A model generated the notes under the pieces. The model made no database searches. It was not told the origin of the DNA and saw nothing but the letters and a program-made list of their open reading frames with translations. Of a stretch of DNA of 9,483 bases, positions 1 through 7,603 are shown in pieces. The DNA is taken from the NCBI GenBank assembly GCA_964617105.1, contig CAZTWC010000020.1:15022-24504 (forward strand), read 5' to 3'. Made by a program: the position numbers and the translations under genes. The DNA comes from CAZTWC01 sp964617105 [NCBI: uncultured Myxococcia bacterium]. Lineage in GTDB: Bacteria; CAZTWC01. Numbering within the stretch: position 1 is the first letter of the stretch; every line of letters starts with the position of its first letter.

Positions 1-1
1 A

Positions 2-142
2 GCTAGCCCCAAGGTCTCCGATAATGATGTGGTGGTGTTGTCTAAAAATATCGCCCAAAAAGTTGAAACCGAATTAACCTATCCCGGGCAAATTAAGATT
101 ACTGTAATAAGGGAGACCAGAGCAGTGGAATATGCTAAATAG
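2..142 (+). CDS. rny: Ribonuclease Y, C-terminal 46 residues (partial)
   Basis: This is the last 46 codons of a gene that begins before the window, ending in TAG at 140-142. The final residues, [20 protein letters not shown], are close to the highly conserved C-terminal tail of RNase Y (YmdA), the membrane-anchored HD/KH-domain endoribonuclease that starts mRNA decay in many bacteria. The catalytic HD domain, KH domain and N-terminal anchor lie outside the window. Identification therefore rests on this tail and on the ymdB gene 25 bases downstream, since rny-ymdB is a widely conserved pair. The two genes are probably cotranscribed. Nothing in the visible part suggests damage. Confidence 0.92.
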   Translation, partial: ASPKVSDNDVVVLSKNIAQKVETELTYPGQIKITVIRETRAVEYAK

Positions 143-156
143 GTCGAGATTACTCT

Positions 157-160
157 GGAG
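157..160 (+). promoter_or_regulatory. Ribosome binding site deciding the TTG start of ymdB
   Basis: GGAG lies 7 bases before the TTG at 168. The protein then begins MKILFIGDVVG, which matches the family N-terminus with the metal-binding Asp at residue 8. This supports a TTG start rather than a later ATG. Confidence 0.6.
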
Positions 161-167
161 AAATTAG

Positions 168-968
168 TTGAAAATACTATTTATTGGCGATGTGGTAGGT
201 AAGCCAGGTAAAAATACCCTGAAACAACTCTATCCGCACCTTCTGGATAGATATAACATCGACTTTTCGATTGTTAATGCGGAAAATGTTGCCGGCGGGA
301 TGGGCGTTACTCCCAAGTTGGCCAAAGAGATTCTTAACCTGAAAATAAACTGCCTTACCAGCGGCAATCATATCTGGAAAAAGAGAGAGATCATCCCTTT
401 TTTAGATGAAGAGGGAAAGATCTTAAGACCTGCCAACTATCCTGCCGTCGCTCCTGGACGGGGGTATAAAATCTTCACCACCAACGAATCTATCAATGTT
501 TGCGTTATAAATCTGGAGGGACGAATATTTATGCGTCCTCTGGACTGCCCCTTTAAGACAGCCTCCGAAATCATCTCGTCTCTGCCTCCCCTGGTAAATA
601 TAATTATAGTTGATTTTCACGCCGAGGCTACTAGTGAAAAACAAGCTATGGGCCGATACCTGGACGGCAAGGTAACAGCGGTTCTGGGCACCCATACTCA
701 TGTGCAGACCGCTGATGACGTTATTTTACCGGGCGGCACCGGCTATATTACCGATGTGGGTATGACTGGCGGCGCCAAATCGATAATTGGCATGACCATC
801 AGAGCGGGTTTGGCCAAGATGCTATCCCAACGGCCGACCAATTTCGAAATCAGCAATGAAGAACTTCGAGTTCAAGGCGTAGTGGTTGAGGTTGAAAAGA
901 AGAACGGCAAGTGTCTATCGATAGAGCGGATTTCCTTACCTTTAGAGGAGTTCGGTAATATACCTTAG
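168..968 (+). CDS. ymdB: YmdB family metallophosphoesterase (cyclic nucleotide phosphodiesterase)
   Basis: This is a full-length 266-residue protein, the usual size for the family (about 260-265), starting at TTG. The metal-binding motifs of the calcineurin-like fold are all visible: GDVVGKPG with D8, NAENVAGG with E39 and N40, SGNHIW with N67 and H68, VDFHAEAT with H151, and GTHTHVQTAD with H176 and H178. Studied relatives (Bacillus YmdB, Deinococcus DR1281) are dimetal phosphodiesterases acting on 2',3'- or 3',5'-cyclic nucleotides. In Bacillus, YmdB affects biofilm and motility choice and is linked with RNase Y activity. The gene lies 25 bases after rny, so the pair is likely one transcript and a cytoplasmic RNA or nucleotide-signalling role is expected. 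All catalytic residues are intact. The exact substrate in this organism is not shown by the sequence. Confidence 0.95.
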   Translation: MKILFIGDVVGKPGKNTLKQLYPHLLDRYNIDFSIVNAENVAGGMGVTPKLAKEILNLKINCLTSGNHIWKKREIIPFLDEEGKILRPANYPAVAPGRGYKIFTTNESINVCVINLEGRIFMRPLDCPFKTASEIISSLPPLVNIIIVDFHAEATSEKQAMGRYLDGKVTAVLGTHTHVQTADDVILPGGTGYITDVGMTGGAKSIIGMTIRAGLAKMLSQRPTNFEISNEELRVQGVVVEVEKKNGKCLSIERISLPLEEFGNIP

Positions 969-974
969 ATTAGC

Positions 975-1004
975 TTGAAAATTACTATGAATTAATGGTA
1001 TAAA
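975..1004 (+). promoter_or_regulatory. Putative sigma70-type promoter of the respiratory cluster
   Basis: A TTGAAA hexamer (975-980) and a TATAAA hexamer (999-1004) are separated by 18 bases. They sit in the AT-rich 76-base gap between ymdB and the first cytochrome gene, 40 bases before the chosen ATG. This is the largest gap in the window, and the function changes from housekeeping to respiration here, which makes a new transcript start likely. No clear palindromic operator (for example an FNR-type site) was recognised around it. It is a pattern match only. Confidence 0.45.
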
Positions 1005-1044
1005 ATTCAAAAATTTGTTGGTGTTCATTATAGGATCGATTTTA

Positions 1045-1908
1045 ATGAAACTAATCTATCTTTTTCTATCGCTATTTCTGTTATTTTCCATCTCTGTTCA
1101 GGCTGATCAAACTGGCCGGACTATCATTGACCATGAAAAACCAGGACAGCGAATATTTGCGCCTGGTGATATAAACGACCGTCATTGCCTGTTTTGCCAC
1201 GCGGACCCTACCCTCCACCAACCCCAGGCCGGAGGGGGAGTAAAAAGCCTTTACGTGGACAAAAAAGGCTGGATGATAGATATTCACAACCGCAACCAGT
1301 TATCTTGCGTTGATTGCCACCAGGGCTTTACACCATACTCTCACCCTATGGGCAAAAGCAGTGACAGTCAAGTGGACTGTCTGAAATGCCATGCTGAAGT
1401 TTCCTTTTCCCACCCCAGCAAAGCCCACCAGGATGCCCAACTCAATAATGTAGCCGATGCACCTCAATGCTATGATTGCCATAATAAACACCGGGTTATT
1501 GAAGCCGAAGACAGCAACTCCTCTGTAAATCCGGCCAATTTACAGTCTACCTGTGGTCAATGCCACTCCCAGGCGTCCAGCCGGGATGGTTTTAGCGGCT
1601 TATTGCTGTTCAATTTTTCCGGCCACAAAAAAGGCAATGCTGCCGAAGATTATGACCAGTCAAACTGTTTCAAATGTCACCAGAAAGACTTGCCTCCCGA
1701 TAACCGGTATGGACATAACAATAAATCCCAGTGTATCAATTGCCATTCGCCGCAAACTACGGTTTCAAATATGCGCCGTATGCACCCCAACCAGGATGGT
1801 ACCAATCAATACGAATATCTCTTAAGGCTGTTTCTCAACCTGGGAGGGCTGCTATTATTAGGCGGTGCTTTGACTTTGGGTGTATTTAAATGGAAATTTT
1901 CAAAATAG
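1045..1908 (+). CDS. Seven-heme cytochrome c with C-terminal membrane anchor
   Basis: This is an exported electron-transfer protein of 287 residues. A signal peptide (residues 1-20, hydrophobic core LIYLFLSLFLLFSISV, likely cleaved after VQA) is followed by seven CxxCH heme-attachment motifs at C48, C88, C112, C142, C170, C208 and C230. A hydrophobic helix at about 262-283 and a short basic tail (KWKFSK) come last. Ten histidines outside the motifs could supply sixth ligands, so bis-His low-potential hemes are likely. The spacing around the hemes (IHNRNQLSCVDCH and similar) resembles the cytochrome c3/NapC-NirT-like multiheme group. The ATG at 1045 is preferred because AGGA lies 9 bases before it; a TTG at 1015 would add ten residues. 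It is first in the cluster, 11 bases before the NrfD-type gene, and probably works as the periplasmic heme subunit, like QrcA or ActA. That partner role is inferred. Confidence 0.9.
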   Translation: MKLIYLFLSLFLLFSISVQADQTGRTIIDHEKPGQRIFAPGDINDRHCLFCHADPTLHQPQAGGGVKSLYVDKKGWMIDIHNRNQLSCVDCHQGFTPYSHPMGKSSDSQVDCLKCHAEVSFSHPSKAHQDAQLNNVADAPQCYDCHNKHRVIEAEDSNSSVNPANLQSTCGQCHSQASSRDGFSGLLLFNFSGHKKGNAAEDYDQSNCFKCHQKDLPPDNRYGHNNKSQCINCHSPQTTVSNMRRMHPNQDGTNQYEYLLRLFLNLGGLLLLGGALTLGVFKWKFSK

Positions 1909-1910
1909 GA
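1907..1910 (+). promoter_or_regulatory. Ribosome binding site of the NrfD gene, overlapping the upstream stop codon
   Basis: AGGA overlaps the TAG stop of the cytochrome gene (1906-1908) and lies 9 bases before the TTG at 1920. This supports that start and suggests translational coupling of the two genes. Confidence 0.45.
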
Positions 1911-1919
1911 CTTTAAAAA

Positions 1920-3071
1920 TTGAAATTACCTAGTATCTTTACCCCAAGACAACTCCTTTTCAGCGGTTGGGTGATATTTCTACTTTTGTGCCTGTTGCCG
2001 CTGGGCTATACTGCCGCTATGCGTCTGTTAACCAATCAGGAATTGTTTGGCACCACCCAGTTGGTGCCTTTAGGATTATTGATCTCCAATTACATGTTCT
2101 TTGTGGTAACCAGCACCGGTCTGTGTTTTCTCACCTCTTTCGGCCATGTCTTTGGCATCCACCGCTATGAAATTATTGCTAAAAGAGGGGTGTTTTTAGC
2201 CATTGTCACTCTAGTTTGCGGATTTATCTCCATTGGAATGGAGGTGGAACATCCATTTCGCTTAATGGTCTACATGGCAGTTACCCCCAATTTTACCGCC
2301 CCTATTTTTTGGATGGGACTCTTCTATACCCTCTATCTGGTGCTGCTGATAATAGAACTTGTCCTCCTCTTCAAAGGTAGCATCAAATACGCATTTTACG
2401 TGGGGCTGCTGAGTTTTGTCTGTGATATGGCGGCCAACAGTTGCCTGGGTTATGTATTGGGTTCTCTATCTGCCCGTCCCTTTTGGTACGGTCCCTATTT
2501 GCCAATAATTTTTATTGTTTCCGCCTTTGCTTCAGGAGCCGCATTTTTACTTTTTGCCACCTATGTCGCCTTTTATGCCAAAAAAGAACCCTTGCCCGAA
2601 AAATTGGCATCTTTAACCGGAGAGATCGGGCGCTTACTGGTAATGTTCCTGGGCGTGATGGCCTTTTTTATACTCTGGAAAGTTATAAGTTCCCTATACG
2701 GTTCGCCGCCTAACCGCTATGAAGCGATTATGGCCATGTTGACCGGACCTTTGGGCGTACGTTTCTGGTTTTTCGAAGTGTTGCTGGGTTTGGCTATTCC
2801 CATGGGATTGCTAATCTGCAAACGTAATTTGTTCACGGTTCTGATCGCTTCGGTTTGTTCCCTGGTGGGATTGTTTATCTGGCGGTTAGACGTGGTTTAT
2901 TCAGGGCAGATGATCGAGTCTTACAGCCGATCTCTGGCTCAATATTCCCCCTCTGCTTACGAGTGGTTTGTGGTGCTGGGCTGTGTAGCCCTCTGCGCCC
3001 TTCTGACTACCCTGGGAGAGAAGTTTTTACCCCTCAATTCTCCTATCGAATCTTGTGAAGATAAGGGATGA
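1920..3071 (+). CDS. NrfD/PsrC-type integral membrane subunit
   Basis: This is a 383-residue, strongly hydrophobic protein with about ten predicted membrane helices (roughly residues 12-32, 48-72, 87-106, 122-148, 157-180, 187-215, 236-258, 278-298, 304-322 and 347-365). NrfD/PsrC proteins bind quinone in the membrane and pass electrons to or from a four-cluster iron-sulfur partner. Family-like features are a polar segment with GMEVEHPFRL after the third helix, where relatives have a D/E...P.R loop, then WMGLFY and the small-residue helix ASGAAFLLFATY. The length is typical of the long NrfD forms found in Qrc, Hmc and alternative complex III. The start is TTG at 1920, supported by AGGA at 1907. 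The end overlaps the iron-sulfur gene by 17 bases if that gene starts at GTG 3055. Family assignment is firm; reaction direction (quinol oxidation or quinone reduction) cannot be read from the sequence. Confidence 0.88.
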   Translation: MKLPSIFTPRQLLFSGWVIFLLLCLLPLGYTAAMRLLTNQELFGTTQLVPLGLLISNYMFFVVTSTGLCFLTSFGHVFGIHRYEIIAKRGVFLAIVTLVCGFISIGMEVEHPFRLMVYMAVTPNFTAPIFWMGLFYTLYLVLLIIELVLLFKGSIKYAFYVGLLSFVCDMAANSCLGYVLGSLSARPFWYGPYLPIIFIVSAFASGAAFLLFATYVAFYAKKEPLPEKLASLTGEIGRLLVMFLGVMAFFILWKVISSLYGSPPNRYEAIMAMLTGPLGVRFWFFEVLLGLAIPMGLLICKRNLFTVLIASVCSLVGLFIWRLDVVYSGQMIESYSRSLAQYSPSAYEWFVVLGCVALCALLTTLGEKFLPLNSPIESCEDKG

Positions 3072-3714
3072 GATTGCCAACAGTGCCAAAGTGGTGATAC
3101 AAGTGAAAAAAGAGTGGAAAAAAAGATATGTAATGCTTATCGATCTCAGCCGTTGCACCGGTTGTTCTACCTGCTCTATTGCCTGCAAAAGTGAAAATGA
3201 CGTACCCCTGGGATGTTTCCGTACCTGGGTAAACCAATATGAAAAGGGTAACTTTCCGGTAGTAAACCGTTTCTTTCTGCCTCTTATGTGCAACCAATGT
3301 GATAATCCACACTGCGTTAGGGTTTGTCCGGTCAAAGCCTCTTTTCAGAGAGATGACGGGATTGTAGATGTCAATCCCCACACCTGCCTGGGCTGCAAAA
3401 TTTGCATGGTCTCCTGCCCCTACAATATGCGCTACCTGAATCCGGAACGCCGTTACGTGCAAAAATGTAACTTTTGTCTCCACCGGCTAGATAAAGAGAT
3501 GAAACCTGCATGCGTTGAAGCCTGTCCTTCTCAAGCCCTGATTTTTGGTGATATTCAAGATAAAAACAGCCGGGTCAGCCAGATGATTAGATCTAAAAAT
3601 ACTCAAAAGATCAAAGTAGAGTCTGGAACCGGCCCCCAGGTATATTACCTCCATCTGGATCAGGATACGGTAGTAAAAGGTGAAGGAGTCAGAAATACCG
3701 GGATAGTAATTTAA
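3055..3714 (+). CDS. Four-cluster ferredoxin subunit (DmsB/PsrB/QrcC-like)
   Basis: This subunit carries electrons between the molybdopterin-family protein and the NrfD membrane subunit. Of up to 219 residues, it contains all sixteen cysteines for four [4Fe-4S] clusters: C34, C37, C40, C44; C79, C82, C87, C91; C111, C114, C117, C121; and C138, C141, C153, C157. The RYVMLIDLSRCTGC opening and the CNQCDNPHCVRVCP and CLGCKICMVSCP motifs are standard for the DmsB-like family. No signal peptide is visible, as expected if it is exported with the Tat substrate encoded next. The start is uncertain: GTG 3055 overlaps nrfD but has no clear ribosome site, and GTG 3103 would give MKKEWKKRYVML, closer to the usual N-terminus. 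The C-terminal 55 residues have no motif I recognise. A 49-base gap separates it from the next gene. Confidence 0.92.
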   Translation: MKIRDEIANSAKVVIQVKKEWKKRYVMLIDLSRCTGCSTCSIACKSENDVPLGCFRTWVNQYEKGNFPVVNRFFLPLMCNQCDNPHCVRVCPVKASFQRDDGIVDVNPHTCLGCKICMVSCPYNMRYLNPERRYVQKCNFCLHRLDKEMKPACVEACPSQALIFGDIQDKNSRVSQMIRSKNTQKIKVESGTGPQVYYLHLDQDTVVKGEGVRNTGIVI

Positions 3715-3754
3715 GAATGAAAAAAATTTCAACCTAAAAACAACGTTTACGTTT

Positions 3755-3758
3755 GGAG
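3755..3758 (+). promoter_or_regulatory. Ribosome binding site of the molybdopterin-family gene
   Basis: GGAG lies 5 bases before the ATG at 3764, and the protein then opens with a Tat signal, which fixes this start. Confidence 0.55.
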
Positions 3759-3763
3759 TTTAA

Positions 3764-6259
3764 ATGCTTGAAATAAGCAGACGTAATTTTTTATTGATGA
3801 CCACCGGGCTTGGTGCTTCCCTCTGTTTTGACGGCGCTACTTACGGCTCTCTCTCCAAAAACGGAGCTGTGTCCCGAGGCAGTTCGCGCCAATTGCTTCC
3901 TGTGCCTACCACTTGTGGTGAGTGCCCCAATTTCTGCAGTTTAATATGTTACCTGCACGAGGGCCAGATACACAACATCATGGGCAATGAACAGCACCCT
4001 TTGAGCCGGGGCAAACTATGCGCCCGGGCCATAGCCGGAGAAAACCTGCAAAATGATACTGAGAGAGTGCTGTATCCTCTCCGCCGCAAAGGACCCCGAG
4101 GCGCCAAGGGAGGGGCTGATTGGGAGAGAATCGGCTGGGATGAAGCTTTATCCGAGATTTCCGGAATAGCAGCAAATTCATCTAACCGGGAATTTGGCAT
4201 CTCTATGCTAACCGGGGCAAACTCCTTGATTCTACCTGGCCTGGCGGCTGCCCAAAAGAATATCAGCCTGTTGTTGGAAGAAGATTTCAGCCAATTGGCG
4301 GCTCTGCAGCAAGAGATGAGTATCTACGGCGCACCTTGCTTTCCAGACCTGGAAAAGTCCAAGTTTATCCTCAACTTCGGTGCCAATCCTCTAACCGGTG
4401 GCGACCACTTTCCTACTGCAGCGGGTCTGCTGGTAGATAGGTTGAGCCGGGGTAAACTGAGGATGGTCACCTTTGATCCCCGCCTCTCCAACACTGCGGC
4501 CAAGGGAAATTGGATGCCCATTATACCCGGTACTGACGGAATAGCGGCCTTGGCCATGGCCCAGGTTATTCTGCGGGAAAATCTACATGACCAAAATTTT
4601 ATCCAACAGCATGTAAATATTTCCAGCCAGGCACTCCAGAGTTATCTAAAAGATTTTGAACCCAGGCGGGTAGAAAATATCTGCGGAATCCACCATCAGG
4701 CTCTGGAAAAAATAGCCCAGGAATTTGCCTTAACAAAAAGGAGTTTGGCGATAATCGGCGGCGGTGCTCTTAAAAACAGCCGGGGACAGGAAAGCAAACG
4801 CTGCCTGGAGATTCTCAATATTATCTGCGGAAAAATAGACCAAAAAGGCGGCCTTATTATTAACCGGCAGTTGCCCTGGCTCAAGAGTTTGGGTCTCGAT
4901 AATCTCCTGCAGTCCTCTTATGAACAATCCAGTAATCAATATAAAAGTTACAACTCCTTTCTGGAGCATATCACCACCAAAAAAGGGAAAACCGATCTCT
5001 TAATGGTGTTAAATGCCAATCCTCTATACCAACATCCCCATAGGTGGCAGGATCTACAAGCCCTGGCGGAAAAAGAGAGGGTAGGACGACTGGTGGTATT
5101 TGATACTCATATAACCGAAACCGCCTTAATGGCCGACTTGATACTGCCCGCTGCCACCTGGCTGGAGAGTTGGTCCTTGAAATGCAACCAACACAGCAAT
5201 GGCAATACCTACCTTAATTTACAACAACCAGCCGCCCAGGTTATGGGTCAAACCGCCTATTTAAAACAGTTAAGGCAAAAAATCGGCAATTTGCAGTTTC
5301 CAGGGACAAAACCCCGGGGTCAAAGTATATCTTTGGATGATCTCCTGCTAAAGATGGCCAGACGGATTGCCCTTAGGAGTAAAAACTCAGCCCTGGCTGC
5401 GCTGGCAAACTATAAAAACAGTCGGGATTTCCTCTTCTCTCTGGTAGATTCATCCAAAGAGTTACGTCGGCACGGCGGTATGTCCAGCCTGCGCCAAAAG
5501 GGATTTATTGAACTTAAAGCCCCGGGACAATCTTTTAAAAAATTTCCCACTCCAGATAGCAAAATTGCCCTTCCCCTGACTAATAAAACCGCTCCCAGAG
5601 TTTTGAGCGGGTATAAAAAACTGGGCCAGGAGATGAAAAGTTACGCCAGTTCCACTGATATTGCTCCGGGAATGCCGACCGAAAAAACCGGCGGACAAAG
5701 ACCCTCTCCGGCCAACTCTTCCACAATGGCCCAGGCTGGTGGAGCCAAAGGTAGATCAAAAAAAGATATCCGTACTATTAAGATGGATAATTTGCCCTTC
5801 CTGAAAGATAGCAGCCTATGGTTAAAAAATCATCAACTGGGCAAGAGCGAAGCCTTTATGGTCACTTTTCGGGGACCTTTGGCCAGCAACCAAACTTTCA
5901 ACCGAAAATGGCTGGCCGAATTTGGCCGTTTTAACCCTCTGTGGATTAACAGCGACTTTGCCGCCACCTTAAAAATCAAAACCGGAGACCAGGTGGTGGT
6001 GGAAACCAATCATGGTAAATTTGAGGTCACCTGCCGCACCTCCCAGGCTATTATACCCGGAGTGGTGGCTCTGGCCGAAGGTTTTGGGCACAGCGCCTGT
6101 GGAAAAATATCCCAGGCCACCCCCTATAAAAGTGCTGATCCTGATACCCACTTAATATGGTGGCAAAAAACCGGCAACGGGGTAAATCCAATTCAATACC
6201 TCACCAGAAAACAACGGGATCTATTACCAGGAAACAAAGTCATTATAAGAAAGGTCTAA
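3764..6259 (+). CDS. Tat-exported molybdopterin oxidoreductase family protein (PsrA/QrcB-like)
   Basis: This 831-residue protein belongs to the DMSO reductase/CISM superfamily. It has a Tat signal (SRRNFL at residues 5-10, then a hydrophobic stretch to about 22). The N-terminal [4Fe-4S] motif is C51-x2-C54-x3-C58 with C86 in RGKLCARA. The pterin-domain signatures DPR (238-240), PGTDGIAALAMA (255-266), TETALMADLILPAATWLE (451-468) and a C-terminal dinucleotide-binding domain (about 695-810, ending GNGVNPIQYL) are present. No cysteine lies between C86 and C192. C192 sits only three residues before DLEKSKFILNFGAN, whereas the molybdenum-ligand Cys/Ser/Sec normally lies some 25 residues earlier. 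The protein may therefore lack a Mo ligand, like AioA, or lack Mo, like QrcB. Residues about 600-675 are a polar Pro/Gly/Ser/Lys-rich linker. It stands directly before the propeller gene (3-base gap). Family is certain; substrate is unknown. Confidence 0.9.
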   Translation: MLEISRRNFLLMTTGLGASLCFDGATYGSLSKNGAVSRGSSRQLLPVPTTCGECPNFCSLICYLHEGQIHNIMGNEQHPLSRGKLCARAIAGENLQNDTERVLYPLRRKGPRGAKGGADWERIGWDEALSEISGIAANSSNREFGISMLTGANSLILPGLAAAQKNISLLLEEDFSQLAALQQEMSIYGAPCFPDLEKSKFILNFGANPLTGGDHFPTAAGLLVDRLSRGKLRMVTFDPRLSNTAAKGNWMPIIPGTDGIAALAMAQVILRENLHDQNFIQQHVNISSQALQSYLKDFEPRRVENICGIHHQALEKIAQEFALTKRSLAIIGGGALKNSRGQESKRCLEILNIICGKIDQKGGLIINRQLPWLKSLGLDNLLQSSYEQSSNQYKSYNSFLEHITTKKGKTDLLMVLNANPLYQHPHRWQDLQALAEKERVGRLVVFDTHITETALMADLILPAATWLESWSLKCNQHSNGNTYLNLQQPAAQVMGQTAYLKQLRQKIGNLQFPGTKPRGQSISLDDLLLKMARRIALRSKNSALAALANYKNSRDFLFSLVDSSKELRRHGGMSSLRQKGFIELKAPGQSFKKFPTPDSKIALPLTNKTAPRVLSGYKKLGQEMKSYASSTDIAPGMPTEKTGGQRPSPANSSTMAQAGGAKGRSKKDIRTIKMDNLPFLKDSSLWLKNHQLGKSEAFMVTFRGPLASNQTFNRKWLAEFGRFNPLWINSDFAATLKIKTGDQVVVETNHGKFEVTCRTSQAIIPGVVALAEGFGHSACGKISQATPYKSADPDTHLIWWQKTGNGVNPIQYLTRKQRDLLPGNKVIIRKV

Positions 6260-6262
6260 AAT

Positions 6263-7603
6263 ATGGAGCCAAATTTTAAGGCAGCCAAAAATCTCGGTTT
6301 TTTATCTCCTGGCACCTGGCCGCTGGTGGCTATTATCCTGTTTTTATTTGGAGTAGCACCGGCGCCGGCCAAAACTCCAGATGCCAATTTTAAAGTTAGC
6401 CGCATAATCAATGCCGGCCTCACCGAGAGAGTGCTCTATCCCACCATGGACGGAAAGGGCAAATTTTTAATCTATTACCGGGACCGGCTGCTAAAAGCGG
6501 GTGGCAGTGTAAGGTCTCTGTTTGTATATGATCGGGAACAGAAGCAGGAAAAACGGCTGTTCAAAAGCGGAGTCAAGGCTGCACCGGCCCCATTTAAAGG
6601 GGAAAAACTGATAATCAGTCAAAATCCTCCTAAAATCAGCACCAAAGGCGATAAAGTTATTTTTCCTCTCAGTCTCTCTGGAGCAAATTCACCGACTAAC
6701 CATTATCTGGGCCTGGTAAACCTGGATGGCAGCGGTTTTATAGCCCTGAGTTTAAAAATTGAGGCTTTAGAGACCATAGACTGGAAAAAACTGGGCTTTA
6801 AAGGGCCTTTTTGGGAAAGATTTTCAGCCTACGATATCAGCGCTGACGGAAAAACCATTGCCTGTGTAGTCAAGGGTGACCTGGGACCGGGAACTTACCG
6901 GCAACCAAGCGCCATTGCCATCATAAACACTGACACCTTGAAGGTAAAATACTTTCTGGCCCCCACCTGGCAAAAAGGGGAATGGAAATATAGCCGATTG
7001 CCGATGAAAGTGCTGACCGGCGGTGGCTGGAGTTTTGACCTGGATGACCGGGGAGAGTTACTGCTATTCGGAGGAAAACCTACCCCCAAAAAAGGGGAAT
7101 ATGACCTTTATTTATTAGATACCTCCAACGGAAACGTATCCCGGCTCACCGATTTTTTAGATCGTCCCTTTGCCAGAGGAAAATTGATGGCCGGAAAAAA
7201 AGTGTTCTTCTTTTATGGCGGCGCCAAAAAAGAGGGGGTGGGCACCTATTTTATCAACCCCAACAAGCCCAAATCTTTTTATTTTGGCGGAAAGGGCAGC
7301 AGAAGTTTCCTGCAAGGCTTTGGCGCCGGCGGCGAAAATCTATACTACACCAGCGGCGATAGGGGAGCAGTCTACAATCTGAAATCGGGGCTGGAGACCA
7401 CTATTTTTAAGCGGGGAAATTTAATTGGAATAAATTCCAATATCCAACCATGTGAAGGTTGGCGATTTCCCTTTTATCCCTCGGGATTTACCCCGACCAT
7501 AGCCACTGCAGGAGGAAGTCGTTTTTTAGCCACCGCTATCTGCGAGCAGGGGCAGACTCCCCAGTTTTTTTTAATCACCCTTGACAAGGCAGGGAAACAA
7601 TAA
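6263..7603 (+). CDS. Exported beta-propeller-like protein of unknown function
   Basis: This is a 446-residue protein with an N-terminal signal or anchor (hydrophobic 19-36, ending APAPA, probably cleaved before K37). The rest consists of repeated short beta-strand units with DxxG/N turns, such as YDISADGKTIACVVKG (190-205), SFDLDDRGELLLFGG (257-271) and YDLYLLDTSNGNVSRLTD (280-297). These look like TolB/PD40- or WD40-type blades, perhaps six or seven. It has no CxxCH motif, one histidine (H147) and three cysteines, so no heme or copper site is evident; it is clearly lysine-rich. AAAGG at 6250-6254 serves as ribosome site. It is tightly placed, 3 bases after the molybdopterin-family gene and overlapping the next cytochrome gene by one base (TAATG), so it is very probably a component or assembly factor of the same complex. 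I do not recognise a named family; the propeller assignment is from strand periodicity by eye. Confidence 0.75.
   Translation: MEPNFKAAKNLGFLSPGTWPLVAIILFLFGVAPAPAKTPDANFKVSRIINAGLTERVLYPTMDGKGKFLIYYRDRLLKAGGSVRSLFVYDREQKQEKRLFKSGVKAAPAPFKGEKLIISQNPPKISTKGDKVIFPLSLSGANSPTNHYLGLVNLDGSGFIALSLKIEALETIDWKKLGFKGPFWERFSAYDISADGKTIACVVKGDLGPGTYRQPSAIAIINTDTLKVKYFLAPTWQKGEWKYSRLPMKVLTGGGWSFDLDDRGELLLFGGKPTPKKGEYDLYLLDTSNGNVSRLTDFLDRPFARGKLMAGKKVFFFYGGAKKEGVGTYFINPNKPKSFYFGGKGSRSFLQGFGAGGENLYYTSGDRGAVYNLKSGLETTIFKRGNLIGINSNIQPCEGWRFPFYPSGFTPTIATAGGSRFLATAICEQGQTPQFFLITLDKAGKQ

Noticed and set aside
1015-1044. TTG start adding ten residues to the seven-heme cytochrome
   Set aside because: ATG 1045 has AGGA at proper spacing and gives a normal signal peptide; the extension would put extra hydrophobic residues before the basic n-region.
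1553-1825. Plus-strand 90-codon frame inside the seven-heme cytochrome gene
   Set aside because: It is out of frame with an unmistakable CxxCH-rich protein and has no motif of its own.
3043-3483. Minus-strand reading frame of 146 codons opposite the ferredoxin gene
   Set aside because: It lies wholly opposite a cysteine-patterned, clearly real gene, and its translation shows no recognisable domain; it is a reverse-strand shadow.
3719-3730. Short AT-rich palindrome (GAAA...TTTC) between the ferredoxin and molybdopterin-family genes, considered as terminator or operator
   Set aside because: It has no GC stem, is too short to support a terminator call, and lies inside what looks like a continuous operon.
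1045-6259. Plain polysulfide or thiosulfate reductase (psr/phs) operon
   Set aside because: The gene order is reversed, extra cytochromes and a propeller are present, and the molybdenum-ligand cysteine is not where it should be; the name would overstate what is seen.
6263-7603. NosZ-like or multicopper propeller
   Set aside because: Only one histidine is present, so the copper ligands are missing.
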